Notes under the pieces: model-generated
Database searches by the model: none
Told to the model about the DNA's origin: nothing
The model's input: only the letters and a program-made list of their open reading frames with translations
NCBI RefSeq assembly: GCF_004804355.1
Contig: NZ_SRWZ01000005.1
Span: 1 to 64,000, forward strand
Length of the DNA: 64,000 nucleotides
From: Cognatitamlana onchidii
GTDB lineage: Bacteria; Bacteroidota; Bacteroidia; Flavobacteriales; Flavobacteriaceae
Reading direction: 5' to 3'
Position numbers and translations under genes: made by a program
Shown here: piece after piece, positions 21,481 through 29,668 of the stretch
Numbering within the stretch: the stretch's first letter is position 1
Layout: the number at the start of each line of letters is the position of its first letter

Positions 21481-21486
21481 CCTCCT
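21481..21486 (-). promoter_or_regulatory. Strong Shine-Dalgarno (AGGAGG) of rpsU
   Basis: The mRNA reads AGGAGG, then 10 nt, then ATG. Other starts I inspected, for example tuf and rpoC, have no such motif. The spacing is at the long end of the useful range. Confidence 0.85.
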
Positions 21487-21508
21487 CTCTTTTAAAATTT
21501 TTCGGCTG

Positions 21509-21538
21509 CAAATATAAAAAGTAATTTAAGAATTACAA
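21509..21538 (-). promoter_or_regulatory. rpsU promoter (TATATTTG, with -33 TTG)
   Basis: On the minus strand TATATTTG (21516 down to 21509) matches TAnnTTTG exactly, and a TTG (21538-21536) lies 19 bp upstream, the normal Bacteroidota spacing. The predicted transcript starts near 21503, giving a leader of about 33 nt that includes the SD. Confidence 0.75.
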
Positions 21539-21588
21539 TTGCATAAATCAAAAAACTTTTTTCTAAAAACCGCTTTTATTATATCCTA

Positions 21589-22755
21589 TTAAGTTACCGG
21601 TTTATATGCTTTTTTATCAATAATTATTTTTGACAATATTTCACGGAGTACTTCTGAGGTTCCGCCTCCTATTGGTCCTAACCTACTATCTCTTAATAAT
21701 CTAGCTAAAGGATATTCTTCCATATAACCATAGCCTCCTAAAAACTGAAGACATTCATAGATTACCTCATCAGCCATTTTAGTAGATTTAAGTTTCGACA
21801 TGGTTGCTTCTTTAACCACATACTCTCCTTTATTTAGTCTAAAGGCCACCGAATAATTAAATTGCTTACAAAGCTCCATGTCTGAATAAAGCTCCACAAA
21901 CTTATGTCTTAAGGCCTGGTATGTATCGAGAGATTTCCCAAAAGTAGTTCTTTCAGACATGTAATTAAGAGCATACTCCAAGGCATATTCTGCTCGAGCA
22001 TGCGCGTTTATTCCCATTACCAATCTTTCTAATGAAAAATGCTGCATAATATAAGCGAAGCCTTCCCCCTCATTACCTAAAAGATTTCCAACTGGAATCT
22101 TTACATTATCAAACGCTATTTCTGCAGTATCGGATGCTCTCCAACCAAGCTTATCCAGTTTTGTAGACGAAATACCTTCTGTTTCTCTGTCTACCACAAA
22201 AATACTCATTCCTTTATTCCCCAATTCTGGACTAGTTTTGGCCGCAACAACCAAATAATCACTATACATGCCATTAGTAATAAAGGTTTTAGACCCATTA
22301 ACCACATAAAAATCTCCTTCCTTAACTGCCATTGTTCTAATACCAGCAACGTCGCTTCCTCCAGACGGCTCTGTGATACATAAACAACCTATTTTTTCTC
22401 CAGATATACTTGGCACTAAGTACTTTTGTTTTATGCTTTCGTCCCCTTCTGCATTAAGATGCGTCATAGCCAAATATACATGCGCCCAAATTGCTGCTGC
22501 AAAACCTCCTGAATTTATTTTTTGAAGTTCTTCCTGTAAAATAACAGTGTAAAAAAGATCTAGATTTAAACCTCCATATGCCTCAGGATAGTTGATTCCA
22601 AAAAAACCCATATCACCAAATTTTTCCCAAATAAAGCGATCAATAGTTCCGGATTTTTCCCACTTGTCAATATGTGGAACAACTTCTTTTTGTAAAAAAT
22701 CTTGAAGGCTAGCTCTAAAAAGATTATGCTCTTCAGTGAAGTACATGTTATTCAT
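21589..22755 (-). CDS. Acyl-CoA dehydrogenase
   Basis: An FAD flavoenzyme of fatty or branched acyl-CoA beta-oxidation, 388 residues. Recognised: the CITEPSGGSD flavin/substrate motif (126-135), FITNGMYSDYLVV, the RTTFGKSL region and a C-terminal LGGYGYMEEYPLARLLRD. The usual YEGT motif carrying the catalytic Glu reads GGGT at 363-366, so that Glu is absent. Glu256 aligns with the helix-G glutamate used by long-chain and isovaleryl-CoA dehydrogenases, so activity is probably kept. It starts immediately after the TAG of the HhH protein gene, with no gap. Confidence 0.92.
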   Translation of the reverse strand: MNNMYFTEEHNLFRASLQDFLQKEVVPHIDKWEKSGTIDRFIWEKFGDMGFFGINYPEAYGGLNLDLFYTVILQEELQKINSGGFAAAIWAHVYLAMTHLNAEGDESIKQKYLVPSISGEKIGCLCITEPSGGSDVAGIRTMAVKEGDFYVVNGSKTFITNGMYSDYLVVAAKTSPELGNKGMSIFVVDRETEGISSTKLDKLGWRASDTAEIAFDNVKIPVGNLLGNEGEGFAYIMQHFSLERLVMGINAHARAEYALEYALNYMSERTTFGKSLDTYQALRHKFVELYSDMELCKQFNYSVAFRLNKGEYVVKEATMSKLKSTKMADEVIYECLQFLGGYGYMEEYPLARLLRDSRLGPIGGGTSEVLREILSKIIIDKKAYKPVT

Positions 22756-23637
22756 CTAGTTTTCTTTTTCAATGTGCAAATATAATTCAATTATATTGAT
22801 TTTATTTACGGGGAAGTCTTTAACTTTTGTTAATTCATTTAAGCTTTTGTAACCTTCTCTTAATTGCCTCCTCTCAATAATATTATGGGCTACGTCATAG
22901 TCAATATGAGGAATAGTAACTAAATCATCTACCGATGCCGTGTTTAAATTGATTTTATTTATGTGTCGAGGTGTTTTAACAGCAAACAAGTATGTTATAT
23001 TTTTAAAAACTTCCGGAGTTAAACCGTAAACATCCGTTAACTCCTCGATAGAATTAAAACCTCCTTTCCTCTTGTTTCTTAATTTGATTATGCGCTCGGA
23101 TAGAACCTTGCCTACTCCGTTAACTATTTGAAGCTCTTTCGCCGTGACCGTATTTAAATCTTGTTTTTCACCAAAATTCTTTTTGATATCTCCATTTAAC
23201 CTAAGCCCTTTATGCTCATTTGACTGATCCAACCAATCCGGAAACCTAAAATAGGGTGACATGTTTTGAAGTAGACTGTCTGAAACTCCGGTAACCCTCT
23301 GAAATTGTTTTGTTGAATTAATCCATTTGTTTTCCTTCCTGTAGGCTAAAAGTTTATCTATTTCCTCGTTTGTCATTCCCAATATAGAACCTTTATAATC
23401 ATCTATAAAATTAGGATTAAAAGGATAAGTTTTAGGCGCTTGCTTCTTTAGCTCTATTCTTTTTAATGAATCCATCTCATTAATAAAAACCTTTAATTCT
23501 TCTTGGTTTACAGCCACCGGCGATTGAGAAAAGTCAATAAAAAAATAAATTGATTGAAGTATAATAATGAGTGCCAAAAATAAAAAAATCCCATTTCGCT
23601 GTTTTCTTGTAAACATAAAATGGGATTTAAAACTCAT
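22756..23637 (-). CDS. Helix-hairpin-helix domain protein, membrane anchored
   Basis: A 293-residue protein with an N-terminal transmembrane helix (about 17-33) and three ComEA-like helix-hairpin-helix units near 75-135, 155-220 and 225-290; clearest motifs are LNTVTAKELQIVNGVGKVLS and INLNTASVDDLVTIPHIDYD. HhH pairs bind DNA non-specifically, so an envelope DNA-binding role resembling ComEA is possible; there is no other competence gene nearby. It abuts the acyl-CoA dehydrogenase gene. Confidence 0.85.
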   Translation of the reverse strand: MSFKSHFMFTRKQRNGIFLFLALIIILQSIYFFIDFSQSPVAVNQEELKVFINEMDSLKRIELKKQAPKTYPFNPNFIDDYKGSILGMTNEEIDKLLAYRKENKWINSTKQFQRVTGVSDSLLQNMSPYFRFPDWLDQSNEHKGLRLNGDIKKNFGEKQDLNTVTAKELQIVNGVGKVLSERIIKLRNKRKGGFNSIEELTDVYGLTPEVFKNITYLFAVKTPRHINKINLNTASVDDLVTIPHIDYDVAHNIIERRQLREGYKSLNELTKVKDFPVNKINIIELYLHIEKEN

Positions 23638-23649
23638 TATAAGTTTGTA

Positions 23650-25236
23650 TTATTTATTCGCCCTAATGGCTGCAATATATTTTTGTAATTCCTCTCTAAC
23701 TTTTGGAAACAATATAAAGCATCCTATAATATTAGGAACTGCCATAGCAAATATCATAGCATCCGAAAAGTCCGTTACCGCTCCCAAACTTACTGCAGAA
23801 CCTATAACGATAAATAGGCAGAATATAATTTTATATGAATAATCTGAGGTCTTTGATCTTCCAAACAAAAACATCCAAGATTGCAAACCATAATATGACC
23901 ATGACAGCATAGTGGACAAAGCAAACAGCACTACAGCTAGAGTAAGTACGTATGGAAACCAAGGCAAAACAGAAGCAAAGGCTTTTGATGTTGCCAAAAC
24001 CCCATCTGGAGCTTTAACTCCGTATTCCATAATACTACCATCGCCATTTGTGATTATAATAACCAAAGCCGTCATAGTACACACGACTACTGTATCTATG
24101 AATGGTTCAAGCAAAGCAACCAAACCTTCGGAAGCTGGGAACTTTGTTTTAACAGCTGAATGTGCAATAGCCGCAGAACCTACTCCTGCTTCATTTGAAA
24201 AAGCAGCCCTTTGAAACCCAATAATCAGAACTCCCAGAACACCTCCTGTTATGCCTTTTGCATTAAATGCTCCATCAAATATTTGTCCAAAGGCAGAACC
24301 TATTAGGCCAAAATTAGATACCAAAATAATGATAGCTGCTACGAAATAAATACCAACCATAAAAGGCACTATCTTCTCTGTAATACTGCCTATTCTTTTA
24401 ATACCTCCAATAATTACAATTGCAACAACAGCAGCCATAACAACACCAAAAACAACACCCGCAGAAGTTGAGTTTGCACCAATCATGGTATTAAACTGTT
24501 GAGCCGCTTGGTTAGCCTGAAACATGTTACCACCACCAAAAGATCCACCTACACACATAATTGCAAAAATAACAGCGAGCACTTTTCCTAAAGTTCCTTT
24601 ACCTACATCTGCAAGCCCCTTTTTTAGATAATACATAGGTCCGCCAAAAACGGTTCCGTCTTCCCCAATATCTCTATATTTTACACCCAAAGTACATTCC
24701 ACAAATTTCGAAGACATACCTAATAGCCCCGCTAAAATCATCCAAAACGTGGCGCCAGGCCCACCCAAAGAAATCGCTATGGCCACCCCAGCAATATTCC
24801 CTAAACCAACCGTACCAGATAACGCCGCTGTTAAGGCTTGAAAATGAGACACCTCTCCTTCCTTACCCTCTATAGCAATAGTATCTACAATGTCGCCATC
24901 AACTACATTTACCATAGACTTTTGCTCTACTTCATGATGGTCTACATCATCATATTTACCTCTCACAATGTTTATTGAAACAGGAAATAATCTAATATTA
25001 ACAAGCTTGAATAAAACAGTAAATAGCAATCCTGCTGTTAAAAGCATGATTATTACAATAGGCATCCCAACATCTTCTGTAAACTGAATAGGATAAAAAA
25101 CAATGGAACCCCATGCATCTGAAATTGGCTTAAAAGCTTCATTAAATTTTTCATCCATACCTTTTTCAGCAACTTCTTGCGCAAAAAACAAAAAAGGTGA
25201 CAATAGTGTAGTTATAGAAAGAAGATATTTCTTCAT
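23650..25236 (-). CDS. Sodium:alanine (AGCS family) amino-acid symporter
   Basis: A 528-residue inner-membrane symporter of the alanine-or-glycine:cation family. It has a cleavable-looking N-terminus (FLFFAQ), and family blocks GTVGLGNIAGVAIAISLGGP, FQRAAFSNEAGVGSAAIAHS and about ten hydrophobic helices. The insertion after the second helix (about 85-130) is typical of the Bacteroidota members. The next gene in the same direction starts 12 bp downstream, so it may be co-transcribed with the HhH gene. Confidence 0.92.
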   Translation of the reverse strand: MKKYLLSITTLLSPFLFFAQEVAEKGMDEKFNEAFKPISDAWGSIVFYPIQFTEDVGMPIVIIMLLTAGLLFTVLFKLVNIRLFPVSINIVRGKYDDVDHHEVEQKSMVNVVDGDIVDTIAIEGKEGEVSHFQALTAALSGTVGLGNIAGVAIAISLGGPGATFWMILAGLLGMSSKFVECTLGVKYRDIGEDGTVFGGPMYYLKKGLADVGKGTLGKVLAVIFAIMCVGGSFGGGNMFQANQAAQQFNTMIGANSTSAGVVFGVVMAAVVAIVIIGGIKRIGSITEKIVPFMVGIYFVAAIIILVSNFGLIGSAFGQIFDGAFNAKGITGGVLGVLIIGFQRAAFSNEAGVGSAAIAHSAVKTKFPASEGLVALLEPFIDTVVVCTMTALVIIITNGDGSIMEYGVKAPDGVLATSKAFASVLPWFPYVLTLAVVLFALSTMLSWSYYGLQSWMFLFGRSKTSDYSYKIIFCLFIVIGSAVSLGAVTDFSDAMIFAMAVPNIIGCFILFPKVREELQKYIAAIRANK

Positions 25237-25336
25237 AATGGTGTTATAGATTAATAAATTTCATTGAAAATTTCTTACTGAAAAGAAAGCAAGATGCTAA
25301 AAATAAATGAAATTCTAAAACATCGGCAGTTAAAAC

Positions 25337-26368
25337 TTACTGATCTTCAATTTCAATATCGAATTTAGAATTAAGTTTTTCGATTTGTTCTGGACGTCCC
25401 AAAACAATAATTTTAGAATTTGGTTCCAGTTTCATTTCTGCTTCTGGATTTACTGTATATTCCCCCTGACTATCCTTGTACCCAATAACTGTACAACCCG
25501 TTTTTTTTCTTAAATCAAGATCTTTAATAGTCCTTGCTTTTTTAGAATTATATAGTTTTTCTACAGCGACTTCTTCAATATTAATATTAGACTTGCCAAC
25601 AATGGCGAGATTATCTATAAACTCCATTAAACCAGGCACTACTACAAGAGATGCCATATGATCGCCACCAATTTTGTCCGGTAATATCACATTGTTAGCC
25701 CCTGCAAACTTGAGTTTTTTATAAGACGACTCATTAGATGCCCTGCTTATAATATTAATCTTACTGTTTAGCTGCCTAGTTGATAGCACCACAAATAAAT
25801 TATCGGCGTCATTTGGCAAAGCCGAAATAAAACACGCAGCTCTGTCAATACCAGCGCTAACAAGCACCTCATCTTCATTCGCATTACCAATTACATAAGG
25901 TACGTCGTCCATTTGTAAACGCTCTTCCATTTCTTTGTTTTTATCAACAACCACAAACTGCTTTTTGTAGGCCATTAACTTTCTTGCCGCCTGCTTACCA
26001 TTTCTACCGTACCCACAAATAACGATGTGGCCTTTAAAACTATCAATTAATTTTTGCATCTTTTTGTGTTTTAATTCTTCAACATCATTTTTACTCAATA
26101 TATATTCAGTGATTACGGAAAGTGCATAACCCACGATAACAACACTTCCAAGTATTAAGAATATTGTAAAAATTTTTGATTCTGTATCCAAAGGCACTAC
26201 TTCGCTAAAACCAACAGTAGTCATTGTAATTACAGTCATGTATAGCGCGTCAATCCAGGAGTAACCAGACAAAAACTTATAACCAACCACCCCTATTAAT
26301 AAAATAACACAAAGCAGGAATACCGCGGTGTATATTTTGGTTCTAAAAAACTTAATAAGTGGATTCAT
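25337..26368 (-). CDS. Two-TM potassium channel with RCK (TrkA-N/TrkA-C) domains
   Basis: A 343-residue MthK-like channel. Two transmembrane helices (about 12-32 and 67-90) flank a selectivity filter TTVGF (50-54). The RCK Rossmann domain begins with GYGRNG (119-124) and includes LPNDADNLFVVLSTRQLN; a TrkA-C domain ends the protein (about 255-340). The filter TVGF instead of TVGY is common in bacterial channels. The PspC gene lies 3 bp upstream, so they form one transcript. Confidence 0.92.
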   Translation of the reverse strand: MNPLIKFFRTKIYTAVFLLCVILLIGVVGYKFLSGYSWIDALYMTVITMTTVGFSEVVPLDTESKIFTIFLILGSVVIVGYALSVITEYILSKNDVEELKHKKMQKLIDSFKGHIVICGYGRNGKQAARKLMAYKKQFVVVDKNKEMEERLQMDDVPYVIGNANEDEVLVSAGIDRAACFISALPNDADNLFVVLSTRQLNSKINIISRASNESSYKKLKFAGANNVILPDKIGGDHMASLVVVPGLMEFIDNLAIVGKSNINIEEVAVEKLYNSKKARTIKDLDLRKKTGCTVIGYKDSQGEYTVNPEAEMKLEPNSKIIVLGRPEQIEKLNSKFDIEIEDQ

Positions 26369-26371
26369 AGG

Positions 26372-26599
26372 TTACAAATCAAATACAGAAGAACGCTTAG
26401 TATAAACCAAATCTTTTATACGCATCCAAAAAGCTAAAAATAAGTACAAAGCAAAACCGAACCCAACAGTAACAAAAGTAAGATACATAAATGTGGTTCT
26501 AACCACTTTGGCCCGAATCCCTAACCTATCGGCTATACGCTGACAAACATAGTATCCATGCTTCTGAAAAAAGAGTAATGGTTTATAAATAACGTTCAT
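26372..26599 (-). CDS. PspC domain protein
   Basis: A small 75-residue membrane protein. The N-terminal half has GYYVCQRIADRLGIRAKVVR and the C-terminal half one hydrophobic helix (FMYLTFVTVGFGFALYLFL) as in PspC. The family acts in phage-shock or envelope stress systems, but Bacteroidota stand-alone copies are not characterised. It precedes the channel gene by 3 bp. Confidence 0.85.
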   Translation of the reverse strand: MNVIYKPLLFFQKHGYYVCQRIADRLGIRAKVVRTTFMYLTFVTVGFGFALYLFLAFWMRIKDLVYTKRSSVFDL

Positions 26600-26635
26600 G
26601 CCGCAATTTAATACTTACTTTAGTTGTTTAAAAGT

Positions 26636-27907
26636 TTAATGGCTTAAAAGTTGATTCCCAATAGCACATTTTAGGCAATTATTTTTGTCGCAATATTCTG
26701 CTTTAAGCTGAAGCAAGGCTTGTGACTTCAATGAGGAATCGGACACTATTTTTAAATCGTTATAAGCACTAACAATACTATTCTTCTCCGATTTTAGTTT
26801 ACTAGCTAAAGCCACAATAGTAGCATCCATTCCTTGTCCTTTCTGCCTTACATAACAAAATTTTAAGGGAAGGATTGTATTGATTAAAATCAGATCTATA
26901 AATGATTTTGACAACTTCTTAATTGATGGTTTTGATACTTTCTTAAACGTATAGTGTGTTTTCCAATAAGTTGCTGCTGACACATTAAACAAACTATAAA
27001 AATCTTCCAATTCATTCAAACTCATTACTTTCGAAAATAAGTTTTGATTTTCATGATATAAACTCGCCAATTGAGATAAACGAATAGTTGGGAAATTGGC
27101 AGGTCTTAACCTAAAAAAATCTGGAGCTATAACCTGAAAATTTTCTAATCTAAACTTCTGTGTTAAAAATTTATATTCTTTAGTTAACTCATTGTAATAT
27201 GCATCTTCAAACTTTTTGTCTAATAATTTGGCCTGTCCAAAAAGCAGCGCTTCCAAAGCTATTTTTTTAGATTGCACCTTTCTTATTATTGCGAAATCTA
27301 TTGACTGAGACAAGCTAAAAAATGATTCGCCGTTAACTTTTAATCCAAAATTTTTGGCAAGCATTTTAAACAGTACAGCTTCCCAATCGTTTTGCGATTT
27401 TCTTAAAAGATCTTCAATAGTCTTAGATTTTCGCTCTAAACGTTCAAAATAAAGTCGTTCTAGCCAATTATTGAGAACGATATTTTTAGTTTGATGAAAT
27501 TCATTTTCACAATTAATCCACCTCATTTCGCGAGAAAACAGCTTTTGGTAGTTATGAATAATAAAATCATCAACAAAATCTTTTAACTGTAAAGTAGGTA
27601 TTTCAGAATTGTCGCTCCTAAAAATATGGGTGTCGTCTTCCCAAACCACATGTAAAATAACATTGTTATAAGCATTATCTTGTTCATGATTATGAAGAAA
27701 CCAGTCTGATGATTTTACATGAACCTCAACATTACCAGCCCAAAGTTGCCCTCCTATTTTAATGGACGCATTAAAAAAATCGGGGCCAGAGTTTAAATTA
27801 TGTCGGCCCACCGAAATTACAACAAGTTCTTCTCCTTGCGTTGTTTCTAAGTTGTTAAGCCTAATTTTTTTATATTTCCAGATATAATGTAAAAAGTCTT
27901 CTCGCAT
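26636..27907 (-). CDS. DUF2851 family protein
   Basis: A 423-residue soluble protein. The N-terminus has MREDFLHYIWKYKKI and a characteristic ISVGRHNLNSGPDFFNASIK, and the C-terminus ends in a cysteine motif CDKNNCLKCAIG. This matches DUF2851, a Bacteroidota-restricted family of unknown function; the N-terminal N-x-G-PDF resembles nuclease-like folds but I cannot confirm catalysis. It is divergent from the DUF2721 gene. Confidence 0.88.
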   Translation of the reverse strand: MREDFLHYIWKYKKIRLNNLETTQGEELVVISVGRHNLNSGPDFFNASIKIGGQLWAGNVEVHVKSSDWFLHNHEQDNAYNNVILHVVWEDDTHIFRSDNSEIPTLQLKDFVDDFIIHNYQKLFSREMRWINCENEFHQTKNIVLNNWLERLYFERLERKSKTIEDLLRKSQNDWEAVLFKMLAKNFGLKVNGESFFSLSQSIDFAIIRKVQSKKIALEALLFGQAKLLDKKFEDAYYNELTKEYKFLTQKFRLENFQVIAPDFFRLRPANFPTIRLSQLASLYHENQNLFSKVMSLNELEDFYSLFNVSAATYWKTHYTFKKVSKPSIKKLSKSFIDLILINTILPLKFCYVRQKGQGMDATIVALASKLKSEKNSIVSAYNDLKIVSDSSLKSQALLQLKAEYCDKNNCLKCAIGNQLLSH

Positions 27908-27972
27908 CTGTTAAATATAAAATTCTTACAGAAAAGAACCAAAACGACTTTTTAAATTATTTGTAATGTGTC

Positions 27973-27980
27973 TAAGTTTG
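27973..27980 (+). promoter_or_regulatory. -7 box (TAAGTTTG) of the DUF2721 gene
   Basis: An exact TAnnTTTG match ending 22 bp before the ATG at 28003. No convincing -33 TTTG at 19-21 bp upstream. Confidence 0.5.
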
Positions 27981-28002
27981 TAATTTCGCTTAAAACCAAA
28001 AA

Positions 28003-28398
28003 ATGGAACAACTCACCCTCACAACACCAGCCCTATTATTCTCTGCTATTTCCTTGATTATGCTAGCCTATACAAATAGGTTTTTAGCCTATGCAGCCAC
28101 CATAAGGAGCTTACACGACAAGTACATTCAAAACAAAGATTCAATATTAATTGCCCAAATTGATAACATTAAAAAGCGGTTGTATTTAACAAGATCTATG
28201 CAGATATTGGGAATTAGCAGCCTCTTGCTCTGTGTACTAACTATGTTTTTAATCTATATTGAACAGCAGTATATTGCCATATGGGTGTTTGGCTTAGCAC
28301 TTATTTTACTTATTCTCTCTTTATCGTTACTAATTGTGGAAATTCAAATTTCAGTAAAGGCTCTTGAGCATCATATTAGTGATATTGAAAACGGTTAA
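28003..28398 (+). CDS. DUF2721 family membrane protein
   Basis: A 131-residue protein with an N-terminal hydrophobic segment (LLFSAISLIMLAYTNRFLAY), a charged stretch (about 45-63), and two transmembrane helices near 68-88 and 92-115. This fits DUF2721, of unknown function. It ends 26 bp before the convergent permease gene. Confidence 0.85.
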   Translation: MEQLTLTTPALLFSAISLIMLAYTNRFLAYAATIRSLHDKYIQNKDSILIAQIDNIKKRLYLTRSMQILGISSLLLCVLTMFLIYIEQQYIAIWVFGLALILLILSLSLLIVEIQISVKALEHHISDIENG

Positions 28399-28424
28399 CC
28401 TAAAAAGGCAAAAAAGTACTTTAC

Positions 28425-29660
28425 CTATTGAAACCTGATCGCTTTTACTGGAGATATTTTTGTTATGATATAAGAGGGCACCAATAACATCAATAAACAC
28501 AAAACGAGTGTGCCAAGATTTAAGGCCAATATATACCCAAAACTAATGAAAACAGGGGCTTCGGTAACATAGTAAACACTTGGATCAAGAGGAAATAACT
28601 TAAAGTACTTTTGCGCGAACAGGAGCCCTAAGCCAATAAGATTACCCCAAAACAAACCCAGTATAATAAGGTAACCGGCGTTATAAATAAACAATTTCCT
28701 GATACTCCAGTTACTACTTCCTAAAGCTTTCAAAATGCCAATCATTTGTGTGCGCTCTAAAATTAGGACTAACAGAGCGGTAATCATATTTATTCCTGCA
28801 ATAAGAATCATAATACCTATAATTCCAAAGATATTTTTATCAAATATCTTGATCCATTCAAAAATGGAAAAGTATTTCCCAGTTATGGTTATGGTATTGA
28901 ACGTAGAAGGCGTGTTATGATAAATTTCAAGTCCTTTCTCCTCTAATTCACTATAGTCGTCAATAAACACTTCAAAGCTACCAACTTGGTCAGGCTTCCA
29001 TCTATTGATACGTTGCAAATGTCTTATATCGCCTATTACATATGTTGCATCTAATTCTTGAAACCCAGAATTAAAGAGACCCACAACATTGTAAGTTATA
29101 ATATTAGGTAGTTTTTCTGGATCATCTTTAGCGAACACCATCTGGAAGGTATCGCCCACATTAAAACCAAGCCTGTTCGCCAAATATTCCGAAATTAAAA
29201 CCTCTTCGTTTCGTTTGCCAGAATAATCGGGCAATCTACCTGAAACTAGAAACTCCTTAAAATACCCCCAATTGTAATCTGCTCCAACCCCTTTAAGATA
29301 AGCTCCCTCAAAATCGGTTTCTGTTCTAATCACACCAAATTTTGATGCTACAGCTTGAACATGAGTTACCCCTTTTACTGCGTCAAAATTTGGATAGAAC
29401 TCCTGATTTATCGAAATAGGGGTTCCACTTTCTTGAGAATTATTACTATCGTAGTTTGTAATGGTAACATGGCCATTAAAAGCAACTACTTTATCACGTA
29501 TTTTTTGTTGTAAGCCAATACCCGTGGCTATAGCAATCATCATTACCACAATACCTATAGCAATGGCCGCTATACCAATTTTTATAATTGGTGCTGATAT
29601 GCTACTTTTATACGCTTTACTACCAATAATGCGTTTAGCTATAAAAAACTCGTAATTCAA
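28425..29660 (-). CDS. FtsX-like ABC transporter permease (LolC/LolE or MacB type)
   Basis: A 411-residue permease with one N-terminal TM helix (about 24-50), a large periplasmic domain (about 55-270) and three C-terminal TM helices (about 275-400), the FtsX/MacB-PCD layout. The length and ERTQMIGILKALGSSNWSIR are like LolC/LolE, which extract lipoproteins from the inner membrane; no ATPase gene is adjacent, so the partner is elsewhere. Its start is only 8 bp from the divergent namZ start. Confidence 0.85.
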   Translation of the reverse strand: MNYEFFIAKRIIGSKAYKSSISAPIIKIGIAAIAIGIVVMMIAIATGIGLQQKIRDKVVAFNGHVTITNYDSNNSQESGTPISINQEFYPNFDAVKGVTHVQAVASKFGVIRTETDFEGAYLKGVGADYNWGYFKEFLVSGRLPDYSGKRNEEVLISEYLANRLGFNVGDTFQMVFAKDDPEKLPNIITYNVVGLFNSGFQELDATYVIGDIRHLQRINRWKPDQVGSFEVFIDDYSELEEKGLEIYHNTPSTFNTITITGKYFSIFEWIKIFDKNIFGIIGIMILIAGINMITALLVLILERTQMIGILKALGSSNWSIRKLFIYNAGYLIILGLFWGNLIGLGLLFAQKYFKLFPLDPSVYYVTEAPVFISFGYILALNLGTLVLCLLMLLVPSYIITKISPVKAIRFQ

Positions 29661-29668
29661 TTTACCTT

